Source: Kitasatospora sp. NA04385 (GTDB lineage Bacteria; Actinomycetota; Actinomycetes; Streptomycetales; Streptomycetaceae). Taken from it: DNA of 64,000 bases. Below are positions 8,076 to 16,843 of this stretch, piece by piece (position 1 is the stretch's first letter; every line of letters starts with the position of its first letter). Under the pieces are notes generated by a model, which was not told the DNA's origin, ran no database searches, and saw only the letters and a list, made by a program, of their open reading frames with translations. The stretch is taken from NCBI RefSeq assembly GCF_013364235.1, contig NZ_CP054919.1:7241603-7305602 (forward strand), in the 5' to 3' direction. The position numbers were made by a program, and so were the translations under genes.

Positions 8076-9005
8076 TCAGCCCTTGACGGCCCCGGCGGCG
8101 AGGCCGGAGACGAAGTGGCGCTGCAGCGCGACGAAGACGACGGCCAGCGGCAGCGAGGTCACCACCGAGGACGCCATCAGAGCCGGCCAGTCGGCGGCGC
8201 CCTCGTGGATGAAGGCCGTGGTGAGGCCGACCGGCAGGGTCTGCCGGTCGGGCCCGGCCAGGGTGAGGGCGAACAGCAGGTCGCTCCAGGCCCGCATGAA
8301 GGCGAACATGCCCGCGGTGACCAGGCCCGGGGTGATCAGCGGGAAGACGATCCGGAACAGGATCGCGGTGTTCGACAGCCCGTCGACCCGGCCCGCCTCG
8401 ATCAGCTCGCCGGGCAGCCCGTCGATGATGCCCTTGAGCAGGAACGCGGACAGCGGCAGCGTGAAGGTGGTGAACGCCAGCACCACCGCGGTGTAGGTGT
8501 GCAGCAGCCCGACCGCGCTGAACATCAGGTACAGCGTGACCAGCAGCAGGGCGCCGGGCAGGAGTTGGCCCAGCAGGAACATCACCATGATGGCGTTGCG
8601 CCCGCGGTAGCGGAACTTGGAGAGCGAGTAGGCCATCAGCCCGGAGACCAGGACGGAGACCGCGGCGGTGGCGGTGGAGACCACCGCGGAGTTGCCGAGC
8701 GCGCGCAGCAGCGCCGGGTCGTCGAAGAACGCGCGGAAGTTCTCCAGCGTCGGGTGGACGGGGAACAGCGGGCGGTCGGCGGCGAACACGTCGGTGCGGT
8801 GCATGAACGCGGTGGCGAACAGCCAGTAGACCGGCAGCAGCCCGAACAGGGCGAGCGCGGTGAGGCCGATCCGGCCCCACGGGCCCAGGGCGGGCGCGGT
8901 GATGCCCTCGCCGACGTGGCGGGAGGCGCGTCGGGAGGCGCGGCGGGACACGTGGCGGGACGCGCGGGTGGACGCGTCGGTGGAACGGGAGGTGGGCAGG
9001 GCCAT
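8076..9005 (-). CDS. Sugar ABC transporter permease (MalG type)
   Basis: Inner-membrane permease, 309 residues, six predicted membrane segments after a long basic cytoplasmic N-terminus. The EAA-like loop reads ELIEAGRVDGLSNTAILFRI (about residues 195-214). The start at 9005 shares one base with the stop of the partner permease. Residues about 10-35 are a run of RASRH/RASRR-like words caused by short DNA repeats at about 8905-8985; this tail is unusual for the family. No ATPase is encoded nearby; streptomycetes usually supply a shared MsiK-type ATPase. Confidence 0.92.
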   Translation of the reverse strand: MALPTSRSTDASTRASRHVSRRASRRASRHVGEGITAPALGPWGRIGLTALALFGLLPVYWLFATAFMHRTDVFAADRPLFPVHPTLENFRAFFDDPALLRALGNSAVVSTATAAVSVLVSGLMAYSLSKFRYRGRNAIMVMFLLGQLLPGALLLVTLYLMFSAVGLLHTYTAVVLAFTTFTLPLSAFLLKGIIDGLPGELIEAGRVDGLSNTAILFRIVFPLITPGLVTAGMFAFMRAWSDLLFALTLAGPDRQTLPVGLTTAFIHEGAADWPALMASSVVTSLPLAVVFVALQRHFVSGLAAGAVKG

Positions 9006-9943
9006 CAGCGGGATTCCAGTTTCTTGTCCAGCAGGAAGTAGCCCGCGCACACCACGGACAGCGAGACCAGCCACAGCACGCCCATGGCGGCGGCCCGGCC
9101 GAGCGAGAACTCGGTGAAGGCGTAGCGGTAGAGGCTGACGGCGAGGGTCATCGTCGAGGTGCCGGGGCCGCCGCCGGTCATCACGAAGATCATGTCGAAG
9201 GACCCGAAGTTGTAGATGAACTCCAGCATCGCGACCAGGGCGACGGGGCCGGCCAGGTGCGGCAGCGAGACGTGCCGGAAGCGCTGCCCGCGGGTGGCGC
9301 CGTCCAGCGCCGCCGCCTCCAACTGCTCGCGCGGCAGCGACTGCAGGGCGGCGAGGGCGACGACCATCACCCAGGGGAAGGAGTTCCAGGTCTTGGCGAT
9401 CACCACGGCGAGCATCGCGGTGGCGGGGCGGCCGAGGAAGTCGACCTCGGGCAGGCCCAGGCCGGACAGCAGGTGGTTGAGCACCCCGTAGCTGTCGTTG
9501 AAGATCCAGGCCCACAGGAAGGAGACCACCACGCCGGGCAGCAGCCACGGCAGCATCAGCGCGCCGCGCAGCAGGCCGCGCCCGCGCAGCCGGGCGTTGA
9601 GCAGCACGGCGAGGGCGAGTCCGACGGCGAGCGGGAGGACCGTCGCCAGCCCGGAGAAGACCAGGGTGGTGCCGAGCCGGTCCACGAAGTCGGGCCAGAC
9701 GGCGGTGTAGTTGTCCAGCCCGACGAACCTGCGCTCGGGGCGGATCAGCGACTGGTCGTAGAAGCTCGTCGCGACGCCGGCCAGCAGGGGGTAGACGGCC
9801 ACCACCAGGAACAGCGTCAGGGCGGGCGCGGCCAGCATGAATCCGAAGGTGCGGTCCCGGGCGCCCGCCGACCGGGGCCGCGCGGCGGCGCGCGGGGTGC
9901 GGTCCACGGCCCGGACGGGCGGGGGGTCGGTGGTTATCGTCAT
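9005..9943 (-). CDS. Sugar ABC transporter permease (MalF type)
   Basis: Inner-membrane permease, 312 residues, with the EAA loop QLEAAALDGATRGQRFRHV at about 206-224. ATG 9943 has AGGAG five bases upstream; a GTG two codons earlier is too close to that site. It is the first gene of the importer operon and pairs with the MalG-type permease. The region upstream (9944-10097) carries the presumed operator. Confidence 0.92.
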   Translation of the reverse strand: MTITTDPPPVRAVDRTPRAAARPRSAGARDRTFGFMLAAPALTLFLVVAVYPLLAGVATSFYDQSLIRPERRFVGLDNYTAVWPDFVDRLGTTLVFSGLATVLPLAVGLALAVLLNARLRGRGLLRGALMLPWLLPGVVVSFLWAWIFNDSYGVLNHLLSGLGLPEVDFLGRPATAMLAVVIAKTWNSFPWVMVVALAALQSLPREQLEAAALDGATRGQRFRHVSLPHLAGPVALVAMLEFIYNFGSFDMIFVMTGGGPGTSTMTLAVSLYRYAFTEFSLGRAAAMGVLWLVSLSVVCAGYFLLDKKLESR

Positions 9944-10097
9944 GTTCACTCCTCATACTGTGACGACACGTCACCGTATCCCAGAAGTCATATCCAGTAA
10001 ATGGATTGCAGATCTACTATATGGATCTGTTGCGGAGGGGCTGCGGGATGGGGGCGGCGGCAGGTCGGGGAGGCCGCCGCCCCGTCCGGGCGGCGGG
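9944..10097. promoter_or_regulatory. Transporter promoter/operator region
   Basis: An A+T-rich segment at about 9988-10035 contains ATGGATTGCAGATCTAC and TATATGGATCTGTTGCGG. TTGCA and TTGCG words again appear, and TATATGGATC is shared with the dehydratase promoter at about 1536-1545. The site lies 50-80 bases upstream of the first permease start and close to the 3' end of the GH16 gene. It is probably recognised by the local IclR protein; this is inference. Confidence 0.45.
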
Positions 10098-11624
10098 TCA
10101 GCCGAGCGCGGTGACCTTCAGGCCGGAGACGGTGAACGCCTGCTGGTAGCCCTTGAGGCCGACGCGGCCGGTGCCGAACGCGAAGTCGTCCGCGGTGAGC
10201 TTCTGCACGCCGTCGACCGAGCCGGTCAGGGTGTTGTCCTTCACGGTCAGCTTCAACCGGTACGCCGTGCCGGGGCTGACGGCGGCCGGGGCGGTGGCGA
10301 GCACGGTGGAGACGCCGTCAGCCTTGCGCACCAGCGCCACCTGCTGCTTGGCGGGCAGCAGCTGCAGGTAGTAGTAGTTCTGGTCGTCCTTGGCGCGGGC
10401 CATCAGCCCGGCGCCCTGGCCGGTGCCGTCGAGCGTGACGTCGGCCTCCACCGCGACGTTGGTCCAGTCCGGCGCGAAGGGCAGGGTGTTGGGCAGCGGC
10501 GGGTCGGCGACGGGCTGCCCGAGCAGGGCGATCGCGTCACCCTGCGCCGAGGGGTGGCGCAGGCCCCGGCCGGTGCCGACCGGGACGGTGGACCAGGTCG
10601 AGCCGGGCTTCTTCCACCACCGGGCCGCCCCGTCGGCGAAGTCCTCCGTGACGGTGGTGAACGCGTCCGGCAGCGGCGTCGGGTCGTTCACCGGCGGGAC
10701 CTGCCCGTCGGGCGCGTAGTAGGCGACCCGGTCCACCTGGTACTTCCCGAAGCTGGTGCCCACCGGGACGTCCGCGCCGATGTAGGCGGGCGTGGTCAGC
10801 ACCGCCGAGATCCAGATCGACATCGGCGAGTTGTAGGCCGCGGCCGGGTAGCTCGCGGTGCCCGGCATCGGGTCCTGGACCGGGTTGGGCACGGTGCCGA
10901 TCGGCTTGCCGTCCAGCACGTACGTCAGCGCGGTGGGCGTGTAGTAGAGGCCGTAGCGGTGCTGCTCGTTCCACAGCGGCGTGCCGTCGGCCTTCTTCCA
11001 GGGGAAGCGCGGCTTGAACTCGGAGTTCTTGATGTCGTTCCCGGAGGTGTTGTTGTTCCAGGTGATGACGCCGCCGTCGAGCTTCGTGCCGGCCGGGACG
11101 GTGCCGTGCGGCGCCACCGACTGCACCTCGAACACGTCGAGTTCGGTGAACGGCCGGTCGTACACCGGGCGGCCCTCGGCGCCGTCCCACATCTGGGTCC
11201 AGAATGCCGGATGCCAGCCGGGGGTGAGCTGCGGGAGGGTCGCGGTGATCTCGTAGTAGCCGTAGCCGAAGCGCTGCTTGGAGGAGATGCCGCCGCCGCG
11301 GAAGCCGTCCTTCCCGGCGGACGGGCCGACCCGCTTCATGTCGATGCTCAGCTTGCCGCCGCCCACCGAGACGTTGGAGTCGTTCGACCAGGAGGTCTGC
11401 CGGACGTTCCACTTCGCGGGGTCGAGCGAGGTGCCGTCGAAGTCGTCGGCGAACACCTGCTTCAGGCACGGCAGCGGGTAGGTCACGCCGGTCGGGTTGA
11501 CGCAGGGCGCGGCGTCCGCGGCGCTCGCCGCTCCGCCGGCGCTGAGCAGGCCGAGGGCGGCGGCGAGGCAGAGGGAACCGGCGAGGGAGCGGCGACGCAG
11601 GCTTCTGATCTGGCCAGCAGTCAT
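10098..11624 (-). CDS. Secreted GH16-type glycoside hydrolase with C-terminal jelly-roll-like module
   Basis: Secreted polysaccharide hydrolase, 508 residues. A signal peptide (RRR then a hydrophobic run ending ASAADA, about 1-40) precedes a concanavalin-like catalytic domain (about 50-320). It has the GH16 active-site pattern E-x-D-x-x-E in FTELDVFEVQS and the upstream GWHPAFWTQMW aromatic strand. Residues about 330-508 form a second beta-rich domain (AGLMARAKDDQNYYYLQLLP to the end) like a carbohydrate-binding or DUF1080-type module. Beta-glucan, agar or carrageenan substrates are all possible. It is transcribed toward the importer it probably feeds. Confidence 0.75.
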   Translation of the reverse strand: MTAGQIRSLRRRSLAGSLCLAAALGLLSAGGAASAADAAPCVNPTGVTYPLPCLKQVFADDFDGTSLDPAKWNVRQTSWSNDSNVSVGGGKLSIDMKRVGPSAGKDGFRGGGISSKQRFGYGYYEITATLPQLTPGWHPAFWTQMWDGAEGRPVYDRPFTELDVFEVQSVAPHGTVPAGTKLDGGVITWNNNTSGNDIKNSEFKPRFPWKKADGTPLWNEQHRYGLYYTPTALTYVLDGKPIGTVPNPVQDPMPGTASYPAAAYNSPMSIWISAVLTTPAYIGADVPVGTSFGKYQVDRVAYYAPDGQVPPVNDPTPLPDAFTTVTEDFADGAARWWKKPGSTWSTVPVGTGRGLRHPSAQGDAIALLGQPVADPPLPNTLPFAPDWTNVAVEADVTLDGTGQGAGLMARAKDDQNYYYLQLLPAKQQVALVRKADGVSTVLATAPAAVSPGTAYRLKLTVKDNTLTGSVDGVQKLTADDFAFGTGRVGLKGYQQAFTVSGLKVTALG

Positions 11625-11705
11625 GGGGGACCGCCTTTCGTGCTTGTGGGTGGTGGCTCATATGGTGGTCATCTAATCCACTTTCCGCAATAGCCATGCA
11701 ACATC
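11625..11705. promoter_or_regulatory. GH16 gene promoter/operator region
   Basis: At 11686-11701 the plus strand has CGCAATAGCCATGCAA. On the coding strand this reads TTGCATGGCTATTGCG, two TTGC words 11 bases apart. TGGCTATYGCGGA is shared with the dehydratase control region. CATATGG lies at 11659-11665, nearer the start. The gene has only a weak AAGGCGG ribosome site. Confidence 0.45.
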
Positions 11706-11851
11706 TGATCAGAGCATCCATGGGGAGGCGGGGGTGGACGGCAGCCGGCCGAAAGGACGATCCAAAGCCCCCCGGGCGCCGGGCACCACCCCGCACCTGC
11801 GGACGGCGGCAAAGATCGGGGTACCGGGTAAGGGGGTGCGCGGGGGCGGGA

Positions 11852-14746
11852 TCAGCCGCGCAGGGCGGCCGCGAGCTGGGTGCGGGCCGCGATGCCGAGC
11901 TTGCGGTAGATCCGCGACAGGTGGACCTCGACCGTCTTCGGCGTGATGAACAGCTGCTGCGCGACGACCCGGTTGGTCACCCCCGCCGCCGCCAGCTCGG
12001 CCACCCGCAGCTCGCTCGGGGTGAGCGCCCCCGGCCCGGACAGCGCCGCCCGCCGCGGACGCCCGCCCGCCGCCCGCAGCGCGGCGCGCACCCGCTCCGC
12101 CAGCGGGTGCGCGCCGCACTGGTCGGCCGTGTCCAGCGCGGCCCGCAGCACCGAACGGGCCTCGGCGGTGAGCCCGGCCGCGTGCAGCGCCGTCCCCAGG
12201 TCCGCCTGCGCCGCCGCCCGGTCCAGCCGGGCCGTCGAACCCTCCAGCACGGCGACCGACTCCCGCAGCAGCTCCAACGCGCCCGACCGGTTCGGAGCCA
12301 GGGCGGCCGCCAGCCGCAGCGCCCGGCCGACCGGAGCGGCCGCCCCCCAGCGCCGGGCCAGCTCCAGTTCCTCCTCCGCCAGCTCCCGCGCCCGCTCCGT
12401 GCGGCCCTCGGCGTGCAGCGCCACCGCCGCCGGAGCCCGCCACTGCACCACGGCCGGATTGAGCACGCCCAGCTCCCGGGCGGACCGGCCGACCTCCAAC
12501 GCCTCCCGCGCCACCAGCGCCGGAGCGTCGCCGCGGCCAGCCGCAGCCGGGCCCGCGGCCCGCCCAGCAGGTGCGGCGGCCCCGCGGCCGCCAGCACCCG
12601 CCCGGCTTCGTCGAGCTCCCCGCGCAGGATCAGCGTGTCACCGAGCGCGGCCCGCACCACCGGGCCCAGCACCGTGGTCCGCAGGCCCGCCCGTTCGTAG
12701 ATCCGGGCCGCGTCCCACCCTGCACGGGCATCGGTCTCGGCCTCCGCCAACTGCCCGGCGAGCAGCCAGCCGCGGGCCCGCACGGTGCTCACCGAGGCCA
12801 GGATGCGCAGCGAGCCGCGCCGCCGGGCGTCGGCCATCAGGGCGTCCAGCCGGGGCATCGCGTCCGGGTCCTCCGCTAGCAGCAGCACCGCCAGGGCCAG
12901 CGCCAGCGCGGTCACCGTGTGCTCCGAGGTCTCCAGCAGCCCGCCGGACAGCGCCCGCCGGGCCCGCTCCGCCGCGTCCGGCCGACCCGTCATGGCGTCC
13001 TGGTAGGCGATCGCGCAGTCCAGCATCCGGGCGCCGGGCCCCGGGTGCTCGGCCAGCCCGCGCAGCCGGGGCATCCGCTCCGGCAGCTCCCCGCGCCCCG
13101 AACGGGAGGCGAAGGCGGTGAACAGCATGGTGGCGGCCAGCCGGCGCCGGAGGTCCTCCGCCGGGACGCCGCCCTCCTCCCGCTCCAGCTCCGCCACCGC
13201 GCGCTCCAGATCGGCCATGGCCTGCTCGGTCGGCTGCACGTACGTCGCGGCCTCGCCGAGCAGCGCGGCGATCCTGGCCCGTTCCACCGGCCCGGTCGCC
13301 AGCCGCAGCGCGGCGCGCAGGTGGCCGGCCGCCGCGGCGATGTCCTGGGTGATGGTCGCCTCCGCCAGCGCCAGCAGCAGCGGCACCCGGTCCGGCTCGG
13401 GCGGCGGCTCCTCCAGCGCGCGGTGCAGGAACACGGCCGCCTCGGCGGGCGCGCCCACCGAGGCGGACCGCTCGGCCGCCCGGCGCAGCAGCTCCACCGC
13501 GTGCGGGTCGGCGGCGGGGCGGCGTGCAGCAGGTGCGCCGCGATCCGGGCCGGGTCGCCGGTGCGGTCCTCCACCAGCCGGGCCGCCCCCCGGTGCAGCC
13601 GGGCCCGGTCGGCGGCGGGGACGGCGGCGTACACGGCGGCCCGGATCAGCGGGTGGACGTACCGCACCCGGCGCGGGCCGTGCCCGTCCGGGTCCACCGC
13701 GTCGCGGACGGTGCCGGGGCGGCCGATCTCGTCCAGGCAGTGCAGCGCGGTGCCGGGCTCGACGCGGCCAGTGCGGCCGCGTCGGCCAGCGGGGCGTCGT
13801 CGCCGAGGACGGCGAGGGCCGCGGCCAGCCGGCGCGCCCGCGGCCCGAGGCGGTCCAGCCGGAGCTCGACCAGCCGGGCCACCGCGTGGGGCCCGAGGTC
13901 CACCACGTACCCGGCGTGGGCCGCGTCGGCCGGCAGGCCCTGTTCGCGGACGGCGCGGGCCAGCTCGCGCAGCAGCAGGGGGTTGCCCGCGGTGGCGTGG
14001 TAGCAGGCCCGGACGAACGCGGGGTCGATGCCGTCCCGGGACAGCGCCCGGGACAGGAACTCCGTGGTGGCGGCCGGTCCGAGCGGGCGCGGGCGCAGCA
14101 CGGCGAGGGCGGGGTCGGTGGCGACCTGGTTGAGCAGCGACCGGCTGTCGCCGCCCTCGTCGCTGCGCACGGCGGCGACCAGCGCGACGCGCAGCTCGGC
14201 CAGCCGCGGCAGCAGGAACGCCAGCCAGCGCAGCGAGGCCGGGTCGCACCAGTGCAGGTCGTCGACGGCGAGCAGCAGCGGCCGCTCCTCGGCCGCGTTC
14301 GCGACGAGCCACAACAGGCCGTTCAGCGCGGCGAAGTCACCGATCGCCGGTGGCGCCGGCGCGCCCTGGGAGCCCCCGTCCGGAGCGGACCCGAGGACCG
14401 CGGCGGCGGCCACCGCGGGCCCGGCCAGCAGGGCCGAGCGCTGCTCGGGAGCCGCCCCGGCGAGCAGGGGTTCGAGGAGCTGGCGCACCACGCCGAAGGC
14501 GAAGCTGGTCTCCAGTTCGGTGGCCCGCGCGGTGAGCACCCGCAGCCCGGTCGCCCGGCCGCGGGCCCGGGCGTACGCCAGCAGCGCGCTCTTGCCGATG
14601 CCCGCCACGCCCTCCAGCAGGACGGCCGTCCCCTCGCCCCGCACCGGCGCGGCGACCAGCGCGTCGAGGGCGGCCGCCTCGCGGCCGCGTTCCAGCAGGA
14701 CCGCGTCCTCCGCGGCGGCCGGGGGCGGACCGGGTTCGGCGCTCAC
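11852..14746 (-). pseudogene. LuxR-family (LAL/MalT-like) AAA regulator, split by three frameshifts
   Basis: A single ~965-residue regulator can be followed across three frames. The N-terminus from GTG 14746 has Walker A EGVAGIGKSALL and Walker B LLLAVDDLHWCD. The middle is a helical TPR-like region. The C-terminus has a LuxR helix-turn-helix (TPSELRVAELAAAGVTNRVV and PKTVEVHLSRIYRKLG), ending at 11852. Frames change near 13765, 13515 and 12521, each consistent with loss of one base in G/C-rich sequence. Length and domains are otherwise complete. Either it is a recent pseudogene or the sequence has errors; the latter seems likely because the reading is conserved on both sides of each break. 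Confidence 0.75.
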
Positions 14747-14805
14747 ACGCCCATCTTGGCCGTTCCGTCCGGCCCGGGCACGCCCGGGCCGTTCGACGGC
14801 CGAGG

Positions 14806-15255
14806 TCAGTCCGCCGCGAGGCACGCCCAGCGGACGACCGCCGTGCCCCGGTGCGGGCGGGCCCCGTGCTCCAGGGCGACCGCGGCCACCAGCAGCAGGC
14901 CCCGGCCGTGCTCGTCGGGCGGCAGCGCCCCGGCGGCGCCACCGGCCGCCGGTCCGCCGTCGCTGACCTCCACCCACAGCCGCCGGTCGGCCCGGTCGTG
15001 CCGCAGCCGGAGGCCGACCGGCGGGAGCGCGTGGCACACCGCGTTCGTCACCAGTTCGGACACCACCAGCACGACGGCCTCGGCGGCGGCCTGCTCCACC
15101 CCCCAGGCGGCCAGCGACGCCCGGGCCTGCTGCCGCACCGGCCCCAGGGCGTCGGGCCGGTGCGCGATCGCCCACTGCCGCCTTGCCCGCCCCGGTGCGG
15201 GAGCGGCGGCGGGCGGTACGACGGTCGAGGTGTCGGATCCGGGCACGGCGATCAC
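14806..15255 (-). CDS. ATP-binding anti-sigma-factor-like regulatory protein (HATPase_c)
   Basis: 149-residue single-domain GHKL ATPase of the RsbW/SpoIIAB-like group abundant in Streptomyces. These bind ATP and often sequester a sigma factor or phosphorylate an anti-anti-sigma factor. The N-box is SELVTNAV (about 66-73), the G1-box WVEVSDGG (about 94-101), and HGRGLLLVAAV follows. The start is GTG 15255. No partner STAS protein or sigma gene is adjacent, so the target is unknown. Confidence 0.85.
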   Translation of the reverse strand: MIAVPGSDTSTVVPPAAAPAPGRARRQWAIAHRPDALGPVRQQARASLAAWGVEQAAAEAVVLVVSELVTNAVCHALPPVGLRLRHDRADRRLWVEVSDGGPAAGGAAGALPPDEHGRGLLLVAAVALEHGARPHRGTAVVRWACLAAD

Positions 15256-15370
15256 ATCCAGAAGGTGCGGGTACGTCCTCTCCCTTCCGTTGTCCCACCC
15301 GGGAGCGGCCGCGGCGTCAGGGGGTGCCCCCCAACAATTCCCCGGGCCGGTCGCGGCCCTGCGCCGACCC

Positions 15371-15414
15371 TGTGCCGGGCGCGTGCCGGGCGTGTGCCGG
15401 GCGTGTGCCGGGAA
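15371..15414. repeat. Four tandem 11-bp repeats
   Basis: The word TGTGCCGGGCG is repeated four times with small changes (15371-15381, 15382-15392, 15393-15403, 15404-15414). It lies between the divergent ATPase and GNAT genes, upstream of the GNAT promoter. No coding role is apparent. Confidence 0.7.
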
Positions 15415-15439
15415 CCCCGGTGACGGACCCGCCCCGTCG

Positions 15440-15490
15440 GATGTAAGCTTCAGATGCCATTAGAGACCATTACACCCCTGGAGCGTGCCC
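15440..15490 (+). promoter_or_regulatory. GNAT gene promoter with CCATTA direct repeat
   Basis: An A+T-rich stretch contains two CCATTA words ten bases apart (about 15458-15473), just upstream of a GGAG ribosome site at 15479-15482. The spacing suits a regulator binding one face of the helix. The regulator is unknown. Confidence 0.35.
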
Positions 15491-16198
15491 GTGTCCGACG
15501 ACGCCACCGTCCCCGAACTCGTCCGGGCCTGGACCAGCGGCTGGGTGGTCTCCCGCGGCGCCGCCGACCCCGTCCCCGCGCCCTGGGGCTGGAGCATCGA
15601 CGTCGGCCAGACCCGCCAGGTGTGGCGCCACGTGCTGCCCGAGCCCGCCGAGGAGCAGGTCCGCAGCCTCGCCGGGAGCACCACCGCCCCCTGGACGTGG
15701 CTCAAGGTGTTCGCCGAGGACGAGGAGGTCCTGCCCTGGATCGGCCGCGGCTGGCACCAGGACACCCCCGGGTACCTGATGACGCTCGCGCTGCGCCCCG
15801 AGCGGGCGGCCGCCCCGGCCGGCTACCGGATCACCACCTGGAGCCGGGGCGGCGCGATCCGGGCCCTGGTCCGCACCGCCGACGGCGCCTTCGCCGCCCG
15901 CGGCCAGATCGGCCTCGCCCCCGCCACCCCGCTCGGCGGCCGGGTCGACGCCCCGCTGCTCGCCGTCGCCGACCAGATCGAGACCGCCCCCGAGCACCGC
16001 CGCCGCGGCCTCGGCACCGTCCTGATGCGCACCCTGCAGAACGAGGCGCACGCGGCCGGCGCGCGCACCGCCGTGCTGGTCGGCACCACCGAGGGCCGCG
16101 CCCTCTACACCGGCCTCGGCTGGACGCTGCGCTCCCCGATGGTCAGCCTCTGGTACGACCCGGCGGCCCCCGCCGCCCGCCCGTCCGGCGGCTCCTGA
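15491..16198 (+). CDS. GNAT-family N-acetyltransferase
   Basis: Acetyl-CoA-dependent acetyltransferase, 235 residues. The acetyl-CoA-binding motif A is RRRGLGTVLMRTL (about 175-187), followed by ALYTGLGW motif B. The N-terminal half is poorly conserved and may hold substrate determinants. GTG 15491 has GGAG eight bases upstream; GTG 15485 is too close to it. The stop lies within a 13-bp tandem repeat. The substrate is not predictable. Confidence 0.82.
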   Translation: MSDDATVPELVRAWTSGWVVSRGAADPVPAPWGWSIDVGQTRQVWRHVLPEPAEEQVRSLAGSTTAPWTWLKVFAEDEEVLPWIGRGWHQDTPGYLMTLALRPERAAAPAGYRITTWSRGGAIRALVRTADGAFAARGQIGLAPATPLGGRVDAPLLAVADQIETAPEHRRRGLGTVLMRTLQNEAHAAGARTAVLVGTTEGRALYTGLGWTLRSPMVSLWYDPAAPAARPSGGS

Positions 16199-16224
16199 CG
16201 GCGGCTCCTGACGGCGGCTCCCGA
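16186..16224. repeat. Three tandem 13-bp repeats spanning the GNAT stop codon
   Basis: CGGCGGCTCCTGA occurs at 16186-16198 and 16199-16211, with a one-base variant at 16212-16224. The first copy contains the stop codon, and each later copy repeats it in a shifted frame. This suggests slippage expansion at the 3' end. Confidence 0.8.
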
Positions 16225-16254
16225 CCGCTGCGCCCGCCCTCCGGGCCCGGACAT

Positions 16255-16295
16255 GCCGGTGCCCGCCGGGAGGGGCACTCCGGGCGGGCACCGGC
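16255..16295. terminator. Bidirectional hairpin terminator
   Basis: Near-perfect inverted repeat with 18-bp arms 16255-16272 and 16278-16295 (one mismatch) and loop GGGCA. It sits between the convergent GNAT and DUF5999 genes. It has no T-run, as is usual for streptomycete terminators. Confidence 0.75.
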
Positions 16296-16340
16296 CGGGG
16301 AAGCGGAAGCGGAAGCGGGCGGGACGGCGGGGCGGGAGGC

Positions 16341-16532
16341 TCAGGCCGCGATCAGCAGGCTCCGGCGGGGAGCGATCACCCGGCCGTCGGGCAGCAGCTC
16401 ACCGGTGTCGTCGAACATCAGCACCCCGTTGCACAGCAGGCTCCAGCCCTGCTCGGGGTGGCGCGCGACCGGCACGGCCGCCTCGCGGTCAGCCGAATCG
16501 GCGGACGGACACTCGGTTCGGTGCTGGCACAT
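16341..16532 (-). CDS. DUF5999 small protein
   Basis: 63-residue protein of a small family common in Streptomyces, starting MCQHRTECPSADSADREAA with HPEQGWSLLCNGVL in the centre. Two Cys and one His near the N-terminus plus Cys about 44 could bind a metal, but function is unknown. ATG 16532 follows GAGGTACAAGG. Longer in-frame upstream extension is not supported by a ribosome site. It is a single-gene unit. Confidence 0.85.
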   Translation of the reverse strand: MCQHRTECPSADSADREAAVPVARHPEQGWSLLCNGVLMFDDTGELLPDGRVIAPRRSLLIAA

Positions 16533-16730
16533 CCTTGTACCTCGCTTCGCTGAAAATTTGCACCGGATCAGGTGTGAAACGGCGTCAGCCGGGTAGGACG
16601 ATTGGTCCTCCACCCGACCGTCACCAGTGTCCGACTCCGCGGGCGCTCGCGCAGCCATTTGGTGACATGCGCCACAGAAGAGCGCGCGAGATCACCCGAC
16701 CGGGCGGGAGACGAACGGATCCGCGCACGA

Positions 16731-16778
16731 ACGGGCCATGTCGGCCTGATCCGATCGGATCAGGCCGACATGGCCCGT
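16731..16778. terminator. Perfect 48-bp palindrome, possible terminator
   Basis: Two 24-base arms meet without a spacer: 16731-16754 begins ACGGGCCATGTCGGCC and 16755-16778 is its exact reverse complement. It is 65 bases past the stop of the hypothetical gene at 16844 and could end its transcript as a very stable hairpin. A two-fold operator is the alternative. No T-run follows. Confidence 0.7.
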
Positions 16779-16843
16779 CGGGGTGGTGCGGAGCCTCCCG
16801 GCCGGTGCGTCGGCCGGTGCGTCGGCCGGGCCTGCGCGCCGGG

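Noticed and set aside
15446..15485. Start of the GNAT gene at ATG 15454 or GTG 15485
   Set aside because: The ATG at 15454 is out of frame with the GNAT, and GTG 15485 is only two bases from GGAG; GTG 15491 has proper spacing.
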